This document shows, in pieces, positions 1 through 7,436 of a stretch of DNA of 7,498 nucleotides (positions are counted from its first letter, which is position 1; every line of letters starts with the position of its first letter). The notes under the pieces were generated by a model. The model had not been told where the DNA came from. It ran no database searches and worked only from the letters and a program-made list of their open reading frames with translations. Origin of the DNA: Puniceicoccaceae bacterium (GTDB taxonomy: Bacteria > Verrucomicrobiota > Verrucomicrobiia > Opitutales > Coraliomargaritaceae); assembly GCA_003566795.1 (NCBI GenBank), contig PXBU01000285.1, forward strand, positions 1 through 7,498. Direction: 5' to 3'. A program made the position numbers and the translations under genes.

Positions 1-435
1 CAAGGCCTGGGTGGGGTGGGCATGTGAGCCGTCGCCGGCATTGATCACCGGGATGTCGACCACCTTGCTCAGATAGTTGGGCGCACCGGAGGCGGCGTGC
101 CGCATAATGATCATGTCGGCTTTAAGTGCCTCCATGTTACGGGCGGTGTCGCGCAGGGTCTCGCCCTTGGTCAGGCTGCTGGCTCCATCGGTCACGGTGA
201 TGGTGTCGGCGCTGAGACGACTGGCGGCGACCTCAAAGGCCAGGCGCGTGCGCGTACTCGGCTCGAGGAATAAGTTGACCACCGTGCGCCCTTCCAAATA
301 GGGCTGCTTCTTATCGTCCGCTTCCATCGCTCGCTTAAAGGCGGCAGCGGCGTTAAAAATCGTTTCGATCTCGTCGCGGGTCAGCGGTTCGACGTCGATC
401 AGGTCTTTGCGGTTCCAGGCTAGGCGTTGGCTCAT
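1..435 (-). CDS. pyrB: Aspartate carbamoyltransferase catalytic chain, N-terminal part
   Basis: This enzyme condenses carbamoyl phosphate with L-aspartate to N-carbamoyl-aspartate, the committed step of de novo pyrimidine synthesis in the cytoplasm. The reading frame is open from an ATG at 435 to the window edge: 145 codons, about half of the family's usual ~310 residues. The sequence contains the carbamoyl-phosphate loop STRTR at residues 60-64, the SSLTKGET segment with the mobile-loop Lys90, Arg112-His113 (IIMRH), and HPTQAL at 140-145, the hallmark motif of the fold. These motifs are in the order and spacing expected of the family. No clear Shine-Dalgarno precedes the ATG; the upstream bases are T-rich followed by ACTGACCC. 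The gene diverges from the protease gene at 567. The rest of the gene, and any linked pyrC or dihydroorotase-like gene, lies outside the window. Identity is very secure; regulation cannot be judged. Confidence 0.96.
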   Translation of the reverse strand, partial: MSQRLAWNRKDLIDVEPLTRDEIETIFNAAAAFKRAMEADDKKQPYLEGRTVVNLFLEPSTRTRLAFEVAASRLSADTITVTDGASSLTKGETLRDTARNMEALKADMIIMRHAASGAPNYLSKVVDIPVINAGDGSHAHPTQAL

Positions 436-503
436 GGGTCAGTAAAAAAGTGCTCGGACGCGCAATCTGGCCTCTGAGTCGAAAAGCGCAATGAGAATCT
501 GCG

Positions 504-522
504 GGATTCGCTTGGCGAATCC
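504..522. repeat. Perfect 8-bp inverted repeat in the divergent gap
   Basis: GGATTCGC and GCGAATCC are separated by the 3-nt loop TTG, inside the 131-bp gap between pyrB and the divergent protease gene. No T-run follows on either strand, so it does not read as an intrinsic terminator. It could be an operator or a leader hairpin in the 5' region of either gene. No convincing -35/-10 pair was found in this gap. Confidence 0.5.
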
Positions 523-566
523 TTAACGGTTGCTAATCGCACTTTTCCAATGCAAAAACTGCGGGC

Positions 567-2651
567 ATGAGAATTCAATGGATGACTTTGACTGGGTTGA
601 TGCGTGTGGGGTTGATGTTTGCGGGAGTTGCGCTGGGGCAGAGTTTCAGTGTTGCCACGGTCAGTGTTCTTGCGGCTGAAAATGATTCCAACAGCCCCGA
701 TGCGGCGGTGGGGATCGATCACATAGCAGAGGTCGAAGATCTGCCCCCAAGCCGGGTGCGTGACGAGGTGGCGGCGCTGGACCCCGCCGCACAAAAGCGA
801 GCGCTGGAAAGTTTTCAGGCCCATGCATTTCCAGTCGCGGATCTCGACCACCTTCACTTTTGTAGCCAAGGCACACCCTTATACGTTTGTGGTCCGGGAT
901 GCAGGCATGCCCACGATGAAGGCGAAATTGAAATGGGCGATGAAGCTGGGCTAGTCTTAGAAATGGAAGAGGCGATTGCCACCTTCGATTCTGCTGTGCC
1001 GGTGTCACCGTTTCCAGCAAGCCTCAAGTTCCACAGCAACCCCGGTTCTGAGAACGTGATTTTCCTGAATTTCTCGGGAGATTCGATTGCCGGCACACGG
1101 TGGAATGAACACGAGAGTTGGGCACCGGGGCCGGACGTCTCGATTGAAGTCAGACCATACGATATTGACGGCGATTATTCGACGTTCAACACGACGGAGC
1201 AGCAGCGCATTTTTCGTATCTGGCTGCGGGTGGCTGAGGACTACGCGCCCTTCGACGTCAACGTCACCACGGAGCGGCCTTCTCAAGCCATGTTTGACAC
1301 CAACAAAGTGGTGCATGTGGTCTTTTCTGAGCAATTCGATGAAAATGGATATCAGGTTCCTTATTGGGATTTGGGTGTCGGTGTCGCAGCGATTGGCGCC
1401 TTTGGGCTCAGTAATTTCAATACCCGGCACAATCCCGCTTGGGTGATGACAGTGGGTCAAAAGTTTGATAACCGCTTGGCGGATGTTGCTTCGCACGAAG
1501 TCGGGCATGTCTTTGGGTTGCTCCATCACGGACTGTTGCCTAATGAGGAGTATTACGAAGGCCACGTAGCGTTGGGCGAACCCCTCTCGTGGAAACCTAT
1601 CATGGGGCAAGCGGCAAGGGCACGCCAGTTCACACGGTGGTCGAATGGTGAGTATTTCAATGCGAACAGGACAGACCAGGATGACATGGCCATCATAGCC
1701 TCGAAGATCGGCTTCCGTCCAAATGACCATGGCAACACGAATGAGACTGCCACCCCTCTCATTATTGGGGCTGGTGGTGTGATTACTGCCACAACGGTGG
1801 AAACCGATCCTGAGAACAACTTCCCGCAGAACCGGGGCATGATTGGCTCGCGAAACGATGTGGATGTGTTTAGTTTTCTCACAGATGCTGGGGACGTGAA
1901 CCTCGAAGTGGCTCCACTTCGTATTTCGACGGGCCCCAATATTCCCAACGTGCGAGGGGCCACGCTCGATGTGTCGATTGAACTTTATGACAGTGACGGC
2001 ACTCTCCTGGAATCCGATGACCCGGATGGCTCTGACCCCGCAAGCATTACATACACAGCGGAACCCGGGGTGTATTTCCTGCACGTCACCGGCAGCGGAG
2101 CGGGTGATCCGTTTGCAAGCGACCCGACTGGCTACACCGACTATGGCAGCCTCGGCAATTACTCCGTTACAGGCTCCATCGTCCCTCCCGCATCCATTTA
2201 CCATGGCTGGGCCATTGCGAATGGGTTGTCTGGCGACGATGCGGAGCCGGACGTGATTCTCCAGCCAGACGGGCTCACCAACCTCCTGAAATTCGCCTTT
2301 GGTCTGGATCCGAACTCCGGGTCTTTTGGCCCAGTTGAGTTCATTCAGGATGGTGAATTAACCAAGCCTGGTGTGCCAACGCTCCAAATCGCCGCATCCC
2401 CGGATGATATAATAGCGGTATACATTCGCCGCAAAGATTATGAGGCGGCGGTTTTGACCTATACGGTTCAGTTCAGTGCGGATCTCAAACAATGGACGCC
2501 GAGCAATACGTCGCCGACCGTGCTCACGGACGCCAACAGCACCAGCGACCACGAAGTCGTCGGCATCCCATTTCCAAATAGCGTCCCCGTCGCTGGTGGC
2601 GGCGAACCCCTCGCCGCACGATTCATGCGATTGGTCGTCACGTTGGAGTGA
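567..2651 (+). CDS. Secreted metzincin-type zinc metalloprotease with PPC domain
   Basis: This is a 694-residue exported protein. Residues 1-37 form a signal peptide (hydrophobic 14-35, plausible cleavage after LAA at 37). Met12 (position 600) would give a more ordinary-length signal, so the start is uncertain. Residues 38-150 look like a propeptide and contain a Cys/His cluster: C99, C108, C112, H114 and H116. A catalytic domain (about 155-385) follows, with the metzincin signature HEVGHVFGLLH: zinc ligands H310, H314 and H320, catalytic E311, and G317. PIMG with Met346 is a candidate Met-turn. Residues 386-540 resemble a bacterial pre-peptidase C-terminal (PPC) beta domain (NDHGNTNETATPL...DVDVFSF...PGVYFLHVTG). 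The C-terminal 540-694 region holds a DGLTNLLKFAFGLDPN segment and a beta-rich module common in Verrucomicrobia secreted proteins. It likely degrades extracellular protein; the substrate is unknown. It stands alone on its strand, divergent from pyrB. Confidence 0.87.
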   Translation: MRIQWMTLTGLMRVGLMFAGVALGQSFSVATVSVLAAENDSNSPDAAVGIDHIAEVEDLPPSRVRDEVAALDPAAQKRALESFQAHAFPVADLDHLHFCSQGTPLYVCGPGCRHAHDEGEIEMGDEAGLVLEMEEAIATFDSAVPVSPFPASLKFHSNPGSENVIFLNFSGDSIAGTRWNEHESWAPGPDVSIEVRPYDIDGDYSTFNTTEQQRIFRIWLRVAEDYAPFDVNVTTERPSQAMFDTNKVVHVVFSEQFDENGYQVPYWDLGVGVAAIGAFGLSNFNTRHNPAWVMTVGQKFDNRLADVASHEVGHVFGLLHHGLLPNEEYYEGHVALGEPLSWKPIMGQAARARQFTRWSNGEYFNANRTDQDDMAIIASKIGFRPNDHGNTNETATPLIIGAGGVITATTVETDPENNFPQNRGMIGSRNDVDVFSFLTDAGDVNLEVAPLRISTGPNIPNVRGATLDVSIELYDSDGTLLESDDPDGSDPASITYTAEPGVYFLHVTGSGAGDPFASDPTGYTDYGSLGNYSVTGSIVPPASIYHGWAIANGLSGDDAEPDVILQPDGLTNLLKFAFGLDPNSGSFGPVEFIQDGELTKPGVPTLQIAASPDDIIAVYIRRKDYEAAVLTYTVQFSADLKQWTPSNTSPTVLTDANSTSDHEVVGIPFPNSVPVAGGGEPLAARFMRLVVTLE

Positions 2652-2671
2652 ACTCTGTCTTCGCATGGAAG

Positions 2672-2699
2672 TTGAACAACGTATGCAGAAAACTTTAAC
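2672..2699 (+). promoter_or_regulatory. Possible sigma70-like promoter for the chromate transporter gene
   Basis: TTGAAC (2672-2677) and TTTAAC (2694-2699) each match 4 of 6 consensus bases with a 16-bp spacer. They lie 31 bp before the ATG at 2730, in the 78-bp gap after the protease gene. No terminator hairpin is visible between the protease stop and this site. This is a weak pattern match only, and consensus promoters for this phylum are poorly defined. Confidence 0.25.
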
Positions 2700-2729
2700 A
2701 CATTAGTCCTCTCATCACACCAGCACAGG

Positions 2730-4073
2730 ATGCCTACCAAAAATTCCGATGCCCGGACCATCACCTTTCGCGAGACGCTTGCGGTTTGGGTGAAAATTGG
2801 CCTGCTCAGCTTCGGTGGTCCAACCGGGCAAATCGCGCTGATGCACCGCGAGTTGGTTGAGAAGCGTCGCTGGATCAGTGACTCGCGCTTTCTACACGCG
2901 CTCAATTTCTGTATGCTCCTGCCCGGGCCGGAAGCGCAGCAACTGGCGATCTATACCGGCTGGCTGCTCCAACGCACGCTGGGGGCAATCATTGCCGGCG
3001 TACTCTTTGTCCTGCCGGGTGCTCTTCTGATCGGCGTGATCAGCTATTGCTATGTCGCCTTTGGCGATGTTCCGGCGATGGAGGCCATTTTTTATGGGCT
3101 CAAGCCGGCGGTGCTGGCGATTGTCGCCGCAGCGATGCTCCGCATGAGCAAAAAGATTTTGCGCAACCCGGTGCTGTGGGTGCTCTCGGCCCTGGCATTT
3201 ATTGGCATTTTCTTTTTCAACCTGCCTTTCCCGCTGATCGTTTTAAGCGCTCTCGTGTTCGGAGTTTACGCCAGCTACCGGCACCCGTCCTGGCTCGAGG
3301 TCAGCGGTGGTGGCCACGGTGCCACGGCATCCAAGGACTCCAGCGAGGACTATCTTATATCAGATGCGACTGCCGCCGCCAAACGACCGGCACTCAGCCG
3401 CACACTCGGGACTGTGGCCTTATGGTCCATCGTGTGGACGGTCCCGCTACTCATCACACTGATCGCGCTCGGGCGCGGCCATATTTTGACCGAACAAGCG
3501 CTCTTCTTCGGCCGCGCCGCGCTGGTCACTTTCGGCGGCGCGTATGCCGTTTTGCCCTACGTTGCGCAACAAGCCGTCGAACACCACGGCTGGATCACGG
3601 CTACCCAAATGGTCGATGGACTCGGCCTGGCGGAGAGCACCCCCGGACCACTGATTCTTGTGCTCCAGTTCGTCGGTTACGTCGGTGGCTGGCAAAATCC
3701 CGAGATGCTTTCGCCCGCCAGCACCGCGCTTTTGGCCGCCCTCATCACCAGTTGGATGACCTTTGTCCCCGGCTTCCTCTTCATCCTGGCCGGGGCACCC
3801 TACGTCGAAGCCACCCGCGGGCACCTCCGCATCACCGCCGCCTTGACTGCTATCACTGCCGCTGTCGTCGGCATAATCCTGAATCTCGCAGTTTGGTTTG
3901 GTTGGCACGTTATTTGGAGCAGTGAGACTGGCTGGGACTTCATCTCCCTCGGCCTTTCCATCGCCTTTTTCATTCTCTTGCAAAAATGGAAACTCGATGT
4001 CCTGTGGGTCGTCCTCATCGGCGCCCTTTGCGGACTCGCCGTGCAATTTCTGGTTTTGCCGATTGTTTCCTAG
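2730..4073 (+). CDS. chrA: Chromate transporter family membrane protein (ChrA, two-domain form)
   Basis: This 447-residue inner-membrane protein belongs to the CHR superfamily, whose characterised long-chain members export chromate and confer chromate resistance. Two homologous halves are visible. The N-terminal half has FGGP at 28-31, then the amphipathic HRELVEKRRWI segment, and PGPEAQQLAIYTGW starting at 65. The second half has FGGAYAVLPY from 268, then VEHHGWI, and TPGP at 304-307. Long hydrophobic stretches follow each motif block (for example about 84-108). A hydrophilic linker, roughly 190-225, joins the halves. The length is slightly above the ~400 residues usual for long-chain members. 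The ATG at 2730 has only AGG directly against it, so initiation is not of the standard Shine-Dalgarno type; the next Met (38) would delete the first motif. No chrB-like regulator is adjacent, so the real substrate and inducer are open. The family call is firm, chromate specificity less so. Confidence 0.92.
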   Translation: MPTKNSDARTITFRETLAVWVKIGLLSFGGPTGQIALMHRELVEKRRWISDSRFLHALNFCMLLPGPEAQQLAIYTGWLLQRTLGAIIAGVLFVLPGALLIGVISYCYVAFGDVPAMEAIFYGLKPAVLAIVAAAMLRMSKKILRNPVLWVLSALAFIGIFFFNLPFPLIVLSALVFGVYASYRHPSWLEVSGGGHGATASKDSSEDYLISDATAAAKRPALSRTLGTVALWSIVWTVPLLITLIALGRGHILTEQALFFGRAALVTFGGAYAVLPYVAQQAVEHHGWITATQMVDGLGLAESTPGPLILVLQFVGYVGGWQNPEMLSPASTALLAALITSWMTFVPGFLFILAGAPYVEATRGHLRITAALTAITAAVVGIILNLAVWFGWHVIWSSETGWDFISLGLSIAFFILLQKWKLDVLWVVLIGALCGLAVQFLVLPIVS

Positions 4074-4125
4074 GCATGGCACGATTCTCTGACGCCTTAA
4101 AAAATCTTTGACAATAAAGTCAGCA

Positions 4126-4161
4126 GGAGGAGTCCTCCGTTATCCGGGAATTTTGGATAAC
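4126..4161. repeat. Two adjacent inverted repeats downstream of chrA
   Basis: GGAGG/CCTCC (4126-4138, loop AGT) is followed directly by GTTATCC/GGATAAC (4139-4161, 9-nt interior that can add G-T pairs). No T-run follows the second stem, so a rho-independent terminator is not clear. Note that the first stem contains AGGAGG, but no start codon follows at a useful distance. The 290-bp stretch 4074-4363 has no credible gene; it consists of these hairpins, two larger ones at 4200-4267, and otherwise unremarkable sequence. Confidence 0.55.
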
Positions 4162-4199
4162 TGCCGCCACTCGGTTCGTCTCTTTCGCGACATCCGCCC

Positions 4200-4231
4200 T
4201 TCGAGAGCCTCAGGGCCTTGAGCCTGTCGAA
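4200..4231. repeat. 32-nt imperfect palindrome (TTCGA...TCGAA)
   Basis: Comparing the 32 nt with its own reverse complement, 13 of 16 position pairs match; the mismatches are at positions 6, 9 and 14 (the last a G-T pair). The arms contain CTCAGGGCC and TTGAGCCTGTCGAA. From memory, palindromes of this kind (TTCGACAGGCTCA-type arms) are scattered through many bacterial genomes, so this is probably one copy of a dispersed family. That cannot be tested within the window, where it occurs once. Confidence 0.6.
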
Positions 4232-4232
4232 A

Positions 4233-4267
4233 CGGCGAGCGGAGTCCCTACGCGGGCAGTTTCGCCG
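4233..4267. repeat. Inverted repeat CGGCGA/TCGCCG with inner CCC/GGG stem
   Basis: CGGCGA at 4233-4238 pairs with TCGCCG at 4262-4267, and one G-T pair extends the stem inward. An inner CCC-TACGC-GGG hairpin can form. It begins two bases after the 32-nt palindrome, so the two may be parts of one folded element. The function is unknown. It lies about 100 bp upstream of the tRNA gene. Confidence 0.45.
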
Positions 4268-4363
4268 GGAGGGGGCCGCGTTGCTTTTCCTTTTAGAAAC
4301 CGTCGCCCCGCGAAAAATAGTTCGACGCAGCTGATAAAACACTATTGCTTCAAAACTCATTTA

Positions 4364-4580
<217 letters not shown>

Positions 4581-4626
4581 TTGGTTTTTATTTGCTGACT
4601 GGGAGCTTTGTGTTCTTCTTCGGCGC

Positions 4627-6000
4627 ATGGATCCACTTGAGAGTTTAAAGGCTTATGCGCGCTTCCCTTCGGTTTCGACCGATCCGGCTTATGCGGAGGG
4701 GATGCAGGGTGCCCGTGACTATGCGGCTGGTCTGTTGCAGCAGCTCGGTTTTTTGGTCGAGGTGGTGCCGACGGAGCGCCACCCAATCATTTATGCGGAG
4801 CGCATTCGGAATCCGGAGTGGCCGCATGTGGTACTGTATGGACACTACGATGTGCAGCCAGCCGACCCGTTTGAACTGTGGGAGAGCGAGCCCTTTGATC
4901 CGCAGGTGCGGGAGGGTCGTCTTTACGCGCGGGGCGCGGCGGATAATAAGGGGCCGACGATCGTCCATATGACCGCGCTGGCGCGGGTATTGGAAAAACA
5001 TCCGGAGCTGCCGCTGAACTTTTCGTATGTGATCGAGGGTGAGGAGGAGATCGGCAGCCCGAGCATGGCCAAGTTTTTTGAGACCCACGGTGAGCGGCTG
5101 AGTCAGGCGGATTTCCTGTTGGTTTCGGACACTGGCAGTCCGAATGCGCAGCAGATCGTAGTGACGACAGCGATCCGTGGACTGGTGGATTTGGAGATCA
5201 AACTGAAAGGAGCCAAGGGTGATCTGCACTCCGGGATTCATGGTGGGGCGGTTTATAACCCGATTCAGGCGCTGACAGAAATCTGCGCTTCGCTGCACGA
5301 TGGGGATGGGCGGGTGAACGTGCCTGGTTTTTATGACGAAGTTTTCCCGATTCACGAGTGGGAGCGGGAGCAGTTGCAGCGCTATCCGGAGACGGATGAG
5401 AGCTATCGCGAAATGCTGGGCGTGGCGGGATTTTTCCCGGCCAATGGACTGAGCCCGCTGGAGGCGGTGCGCTTTGGCCCGACGCTGGAGTTTAACGGGA
5501 TCGGCGGTGGCTATCAGGGAGCGGGGAGTAAAACCGTCATTCCCAGCGAGGCCTTTGCCAAAATTACCTGTCGGCTGGTGGCCAATCAGGACCCGACCAA
5601 AATCCAACAAGCGGTGATCGATGCCATCGAAGCACGCTGCCCGGCGGCCTTGAAACTGAGCATTCGCTGCGGCGGGAGTGGGGCACCCTACATGGTGGTC
5701 CCGCCCGGGCGTCCCGGTGCAGCGGCGGATCAGCCAGCTGCGCTGGTGCGGGCCTTTGAATCGGTGGATACGGCCATCACGCAAGCCTTTGGCCAGCCCC
5801 CGATTTATCTGCGGGAGGGCGGCAGCATTCCGGTGATCGGCGATTTCAAAAAGCGCGCCGGACTGGACTCGCTGATGGTGGGCCTTTTCACGCCGGAGGA
5901 TAATTTACACGCGCCGAATGAGAGTTTTGACCTCTCGATCATGGAGCGCGCCATCGATGCCTTTGAGCGGATCATTCAGGAGATCGCGGGCGTAAAATAG
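4627..6000 (+). CDS. M20-family metallo-dipeptidase
   Basis: This 457-residue cytoplasmic-type zinc peptidase belongs to the M20 (ArgE/DapE/CPG2) family and is closest in pattern to bacterial dipeptidases. Ligand motifs are in family order: GHYDVQPADP with metal ligand H73 and D75, GAADNKGP with bridging D106, EGEEEIGS with the general-base/ligand pair E140-E141, SDTG with D168, and NLHAPNE with H428. A dimerisation lid starts near 185 and carries LHSGIHGG with H201, the His that in this family reaches across the dimer to the active site. REGGSIPV lies before the last ligand. The length is normal for the subfamily. The frame is open upstream to an ATG at 4516, but those 37 codons run through the hairpin array and the copied tRNA tail. 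Homology begins at MDPLESLKAYARFPSVS, so 4627 is chosen. No Shine-Dalgarno is visible. It likely hydrolyses dipeptides or acylated amino acids; the substrate cannot be read from sequence. Confidence 0.93.
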   Translation: MDPLESLKAYARFPSVSTDPAYAEGMQGARDYAAGLLQQLGFLVEVVPTERHPIIYAERIRNPEWPHVVLYGHYDVQPADPFELWESEPFDPQVREGRLYARGAADNKGPTIVHMTALARVLEKHPELPLNFSYVIEGEEEIGSPSMAKFFETHGERLSQADFLLVSDTGSPNAQQIVVTTAIRGLVDLEIKLKGAKGDLHSGIHGGAVYNPIQALTEICASLHDGDGRVNVPGFYDEVFPIHEWEREQLQRYPETDESYREMLGVAGFFPANGLSPLEAVRFGPTLEFNGIGGGYQGAGSKTVIPSEAFAKITCRLVANQDPTKIQQAVIDAIEARCPAALKLSIRCGGSGAPYMVVPPGRPGAAADQPAALVRAFESVDTAITQAFGQPPIYLREGGSIPVIGDFKKRAGLDSLMVGLFTPEDNLHAPNESFDLSIMERAIDAFERIIQEIAGVK

Positions 6001-6039
6001 TTGCCGAGTTGATCGTGCTGGTGGGGTGTCAAATATGTA

Positions 6040-6160
6040 AAACGACCAAACGCGAAGGCGTTCGGCTACGACGTCTTTTTCTTGTAGCCGAAGCCCTTCG
6101 GCTTTGGTCGAACGTCCCGGTGGATGCGAAACGACCAAACGCGAAGGCGTTCGGCTACGA
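6040..6160. repeat. Three-unit palindromic repeat array (two direct copies, one inverted)
   Basis: Exact 32-bp copies lie at 6040-6071 and 6129-6160 (89 bp apart), and a diverged copy in opposite orientation sits between them at 6082-6110. Each unit folds on itself: stems 6046-6065, 6088-6107 and 6135-6154, each closing a four-base loop (GAAG, or CTTC on the other strand). The outer units have AACGC/GCGTT arms. The middle one, read in the same direction, has AAGCC/GGCTT, so both members of two base pairs have changed while pairing is kept. A G-T pair replaces an A/C mismatch if the RNA is read in the TAGCCGAA...TTTGGTC direction. The arrangement is REP/BIME-like. The third unit is followed by ATTTTT and ends six bases before the hemW ATG. 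Confidence 0.85.
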
Positions 6161-6166
6161 ATTTTT

Positions 6167-7315
6167 ATGACTTTGAATGCATCCACTTCAGCTTTGGGGC
6201 TTTATTGCCATGTGCCTTTTTGCGCCTCCACCTGCGACTTTTGTGCCTTTTACCAGGAGAAGCCGCGGCGGGGCGATCTGTTGCGCTATTTTGAAGCGAT
6301 GGAGCGCGAATTCGCGTTGCTGCCGCCGGACCGGGTGGTGGACACGGTCTTTTGGGGCGGGGGCACGCCGGGGCTGCTGGCGGCCAAGGATTTGGAGCGA
6401 CTGGGGCGGATGCAGCTGGCGGCGCTGGTCCAGCCACCGCACGAGTGGACGGTGGAAATGGCACCCTCCACGGTGAAGCCCGACAAGCTGGCGGTGCTGA
6501 AAGATTTGGGCGTGACCCGGATTTCGATGGGGGTGCAAAGTTTTGATGCGGCGCTGCTGGAGTCGCTGGGGCGGCTGCATAACCCAAAGCAAATTTACCG
6601 CGCGTGGGAGGCAATCGAACAGGCTGGTTTTGCCGCGACGAATCTGGACCTGATTTTTGCCATACCGGGGCAATCACTGGCACAATGGCAGGCGGACATA
6701 AGGGAGGCGGCACGGCTGGGGCCGAGCCACCTATCGACCTACTGCCTCACCTTCGAGGAGGACACCGCGCTGTATGTAAAACTGGCGCAGGGCAAGGTCC
6801 GCATTGATGAAGCGCGGGAGGTGGCGTTCTATGAAGCGGGCTGGCAATTGCTGGATGAGCTGGGTTTCACGCAATACGAGATCTCAAATTTCGCCCGGCC
6901 CGGCATGGAATGTGTCCATAATCTGAATACATGGCGCATGCACGAATGGATCGGGTGCGGCCCCTCGGCGGCGAGCCAATACGCCGGGGAGCGCTACCAG
7001 CGTCCCAGCAACTTGGATGAATGGATGCGGGGGATGTGGACCGATGCGGCACCCAAACAGGAGCAGGTCGTGCTGAATGACCGCATCTTGCTGGCAGACA
7101 GTCTGGTCTTTGGCCTGCGTATGAACGAGGGGGTGGACTTCGCGGCCCTGCGGCAGCGGTATCCGGCGGCGGGGGAGCTGAGCCAGTTGGAGGGACTTAT
7201 TGGGCGGCTACTGGAGGAGCAGATTCTGACCCAAGCTGAGGGTCGGCTACGGCTGAGCCCGAAGGGGCAATTGCTGGCCGATGCAGTGGGGACTGAGATT
7301 CTGGAGGTCGTATGA
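6167..7315 (+). CDS. hemW: HemW-type radical SAM protein (heme chaperone family)
   Basis: This 382-residue protein is often annotated as oxygen-independent coproporphyrinogen III oxidase. HemW proteins bind heme and a 4Fe-4S cluster and are thought to insert heme into respiratory enzymes. The N-terminus has the cluster motif C19-x3-C23-x2-C26 followed by A-F. The C-x-F ending is the HemW form; HemN has C-x-C. GGGTP lies at 64-68, EMAP at 97-100, GVQSF at 122-126, YEISNFARPG just before H251-N252, and GCGPSAAS at 263-270. A HemW C-terminal domain begins near LADSLVFGLRMNEGVDF. Departures from common family motifs are EMAP where E. coli has EANP, HNLNTW against HNxxYW, and GPSAAS against GPSAHS. 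Length matches the family (~380). The frame is open upstream to 6104, but those codons read through a palindromic repeat, so the ATG at 6167 is preferred; it has T5 and no Shine-Dalgarno in front. Confidence 0.92.
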   Translation: MTLNASTSALGLYCHVPFCASTCDFCAFYQEKPRRGDLLRYFEAMEREFALLPPDRVVDTVFWGGGTPGLLAAKDLERLGRMQLAALVQPPHEWTVEMAPSTVKPDKLAVLKDLGVTRISMGVQSFDAALLESLGRLHNPKQIYRAWEAIEQAGFAATNLDLIFAIPGQSLAQWQADIREAARLGPSHLSTYCLTFEEDTALYVKLAQGKVRIDEAREVAFYEAGWQLLDELGFTQYEISNFARPGMECVHNLNTWRMHEWIGCGPSAASQYAGERYQRPSNLDEWMRGMWTDAAPKQEQVVLNDRILLADSLVFGLRMNEGVDFAALRQRYPAAGELSQLEGLIGRLLEEQILTQAEGRLRLSPKGQLLADAVGTEILEVV

Positions 7316-7330
7316 GGAAGAAGCCTGAAG

Positions 7331-7429
7331 CGTAGGGGCTTTCCTGGGGAAGCCCGCGAACGCTCGCGGCGTTGCGGAAAGACCGGGGGCAATGCAAGGT
7401 TCGCGGGTGGCGCGAGCACCACCCCTACG
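7331..7429. repeat. 99-bp multi-hairpin element with 8-bp inverted ends
   Basis: The element starts with CGTAGGGG (7331-7338) and ends with its reverse complement CCCCTACG (7422-7429). Inside, GGGCTTTC/GGGAAGCCC folds with a CTGG loop (7336-7355), CCGCGA/TCGCGG with loop ACGC (7354-7369), TTGC/GCAA spans the middle, and TCGCG/CGCGA and GGTG/CACC stems lie near the right end. It begins 15 bp after the hemW stop and may influence 3'-end formation. There is no ORF or transposase. It resembles a small non-autonomous palindromic element; copy number cannot be judged here beyond the partial copy at 7480. Confidence 0.65.
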
Positions 7430-7436
7430 GGGATTT

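Noticed and set aside
1005..2204. 399-residue minus-strand open frame
   Set aside because: It is antisense to the secreted protease, has no recognisable domain, and the plus-strand frame has full motif support.
3047..3925. 292-residue plus-strand frame inside chrA
   Set aside because: Arg-, His- and Pro-rich shadow frame of a GC-rich gene; the overlapping frame carries clear CHR motifs.
567..4073. Protease and chrA as one operon or functional system
   Set aside because: The 78-bp gap has a candidate promoter, and no functional link between the two families is known.
4108..4135. TTGACA promoter after chrA
   Set aside because: A perfect -35-like hexamer is at 4108-4113, but no -10-like sequence lies 15-19 bp downstream.
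6040..6160. CRISPR-like repeats
   Set aside because: Only two direct copies exist, with an inverted copy between them rather than unique spacers of regular length; no cas gene is present.
6104..6166. Upstream 21-codon extension of hemW
   Set aside because: The codons read through a palindromic repeat unit; HemW homology starts just after the ATG at 6167, and the length from there is normal.
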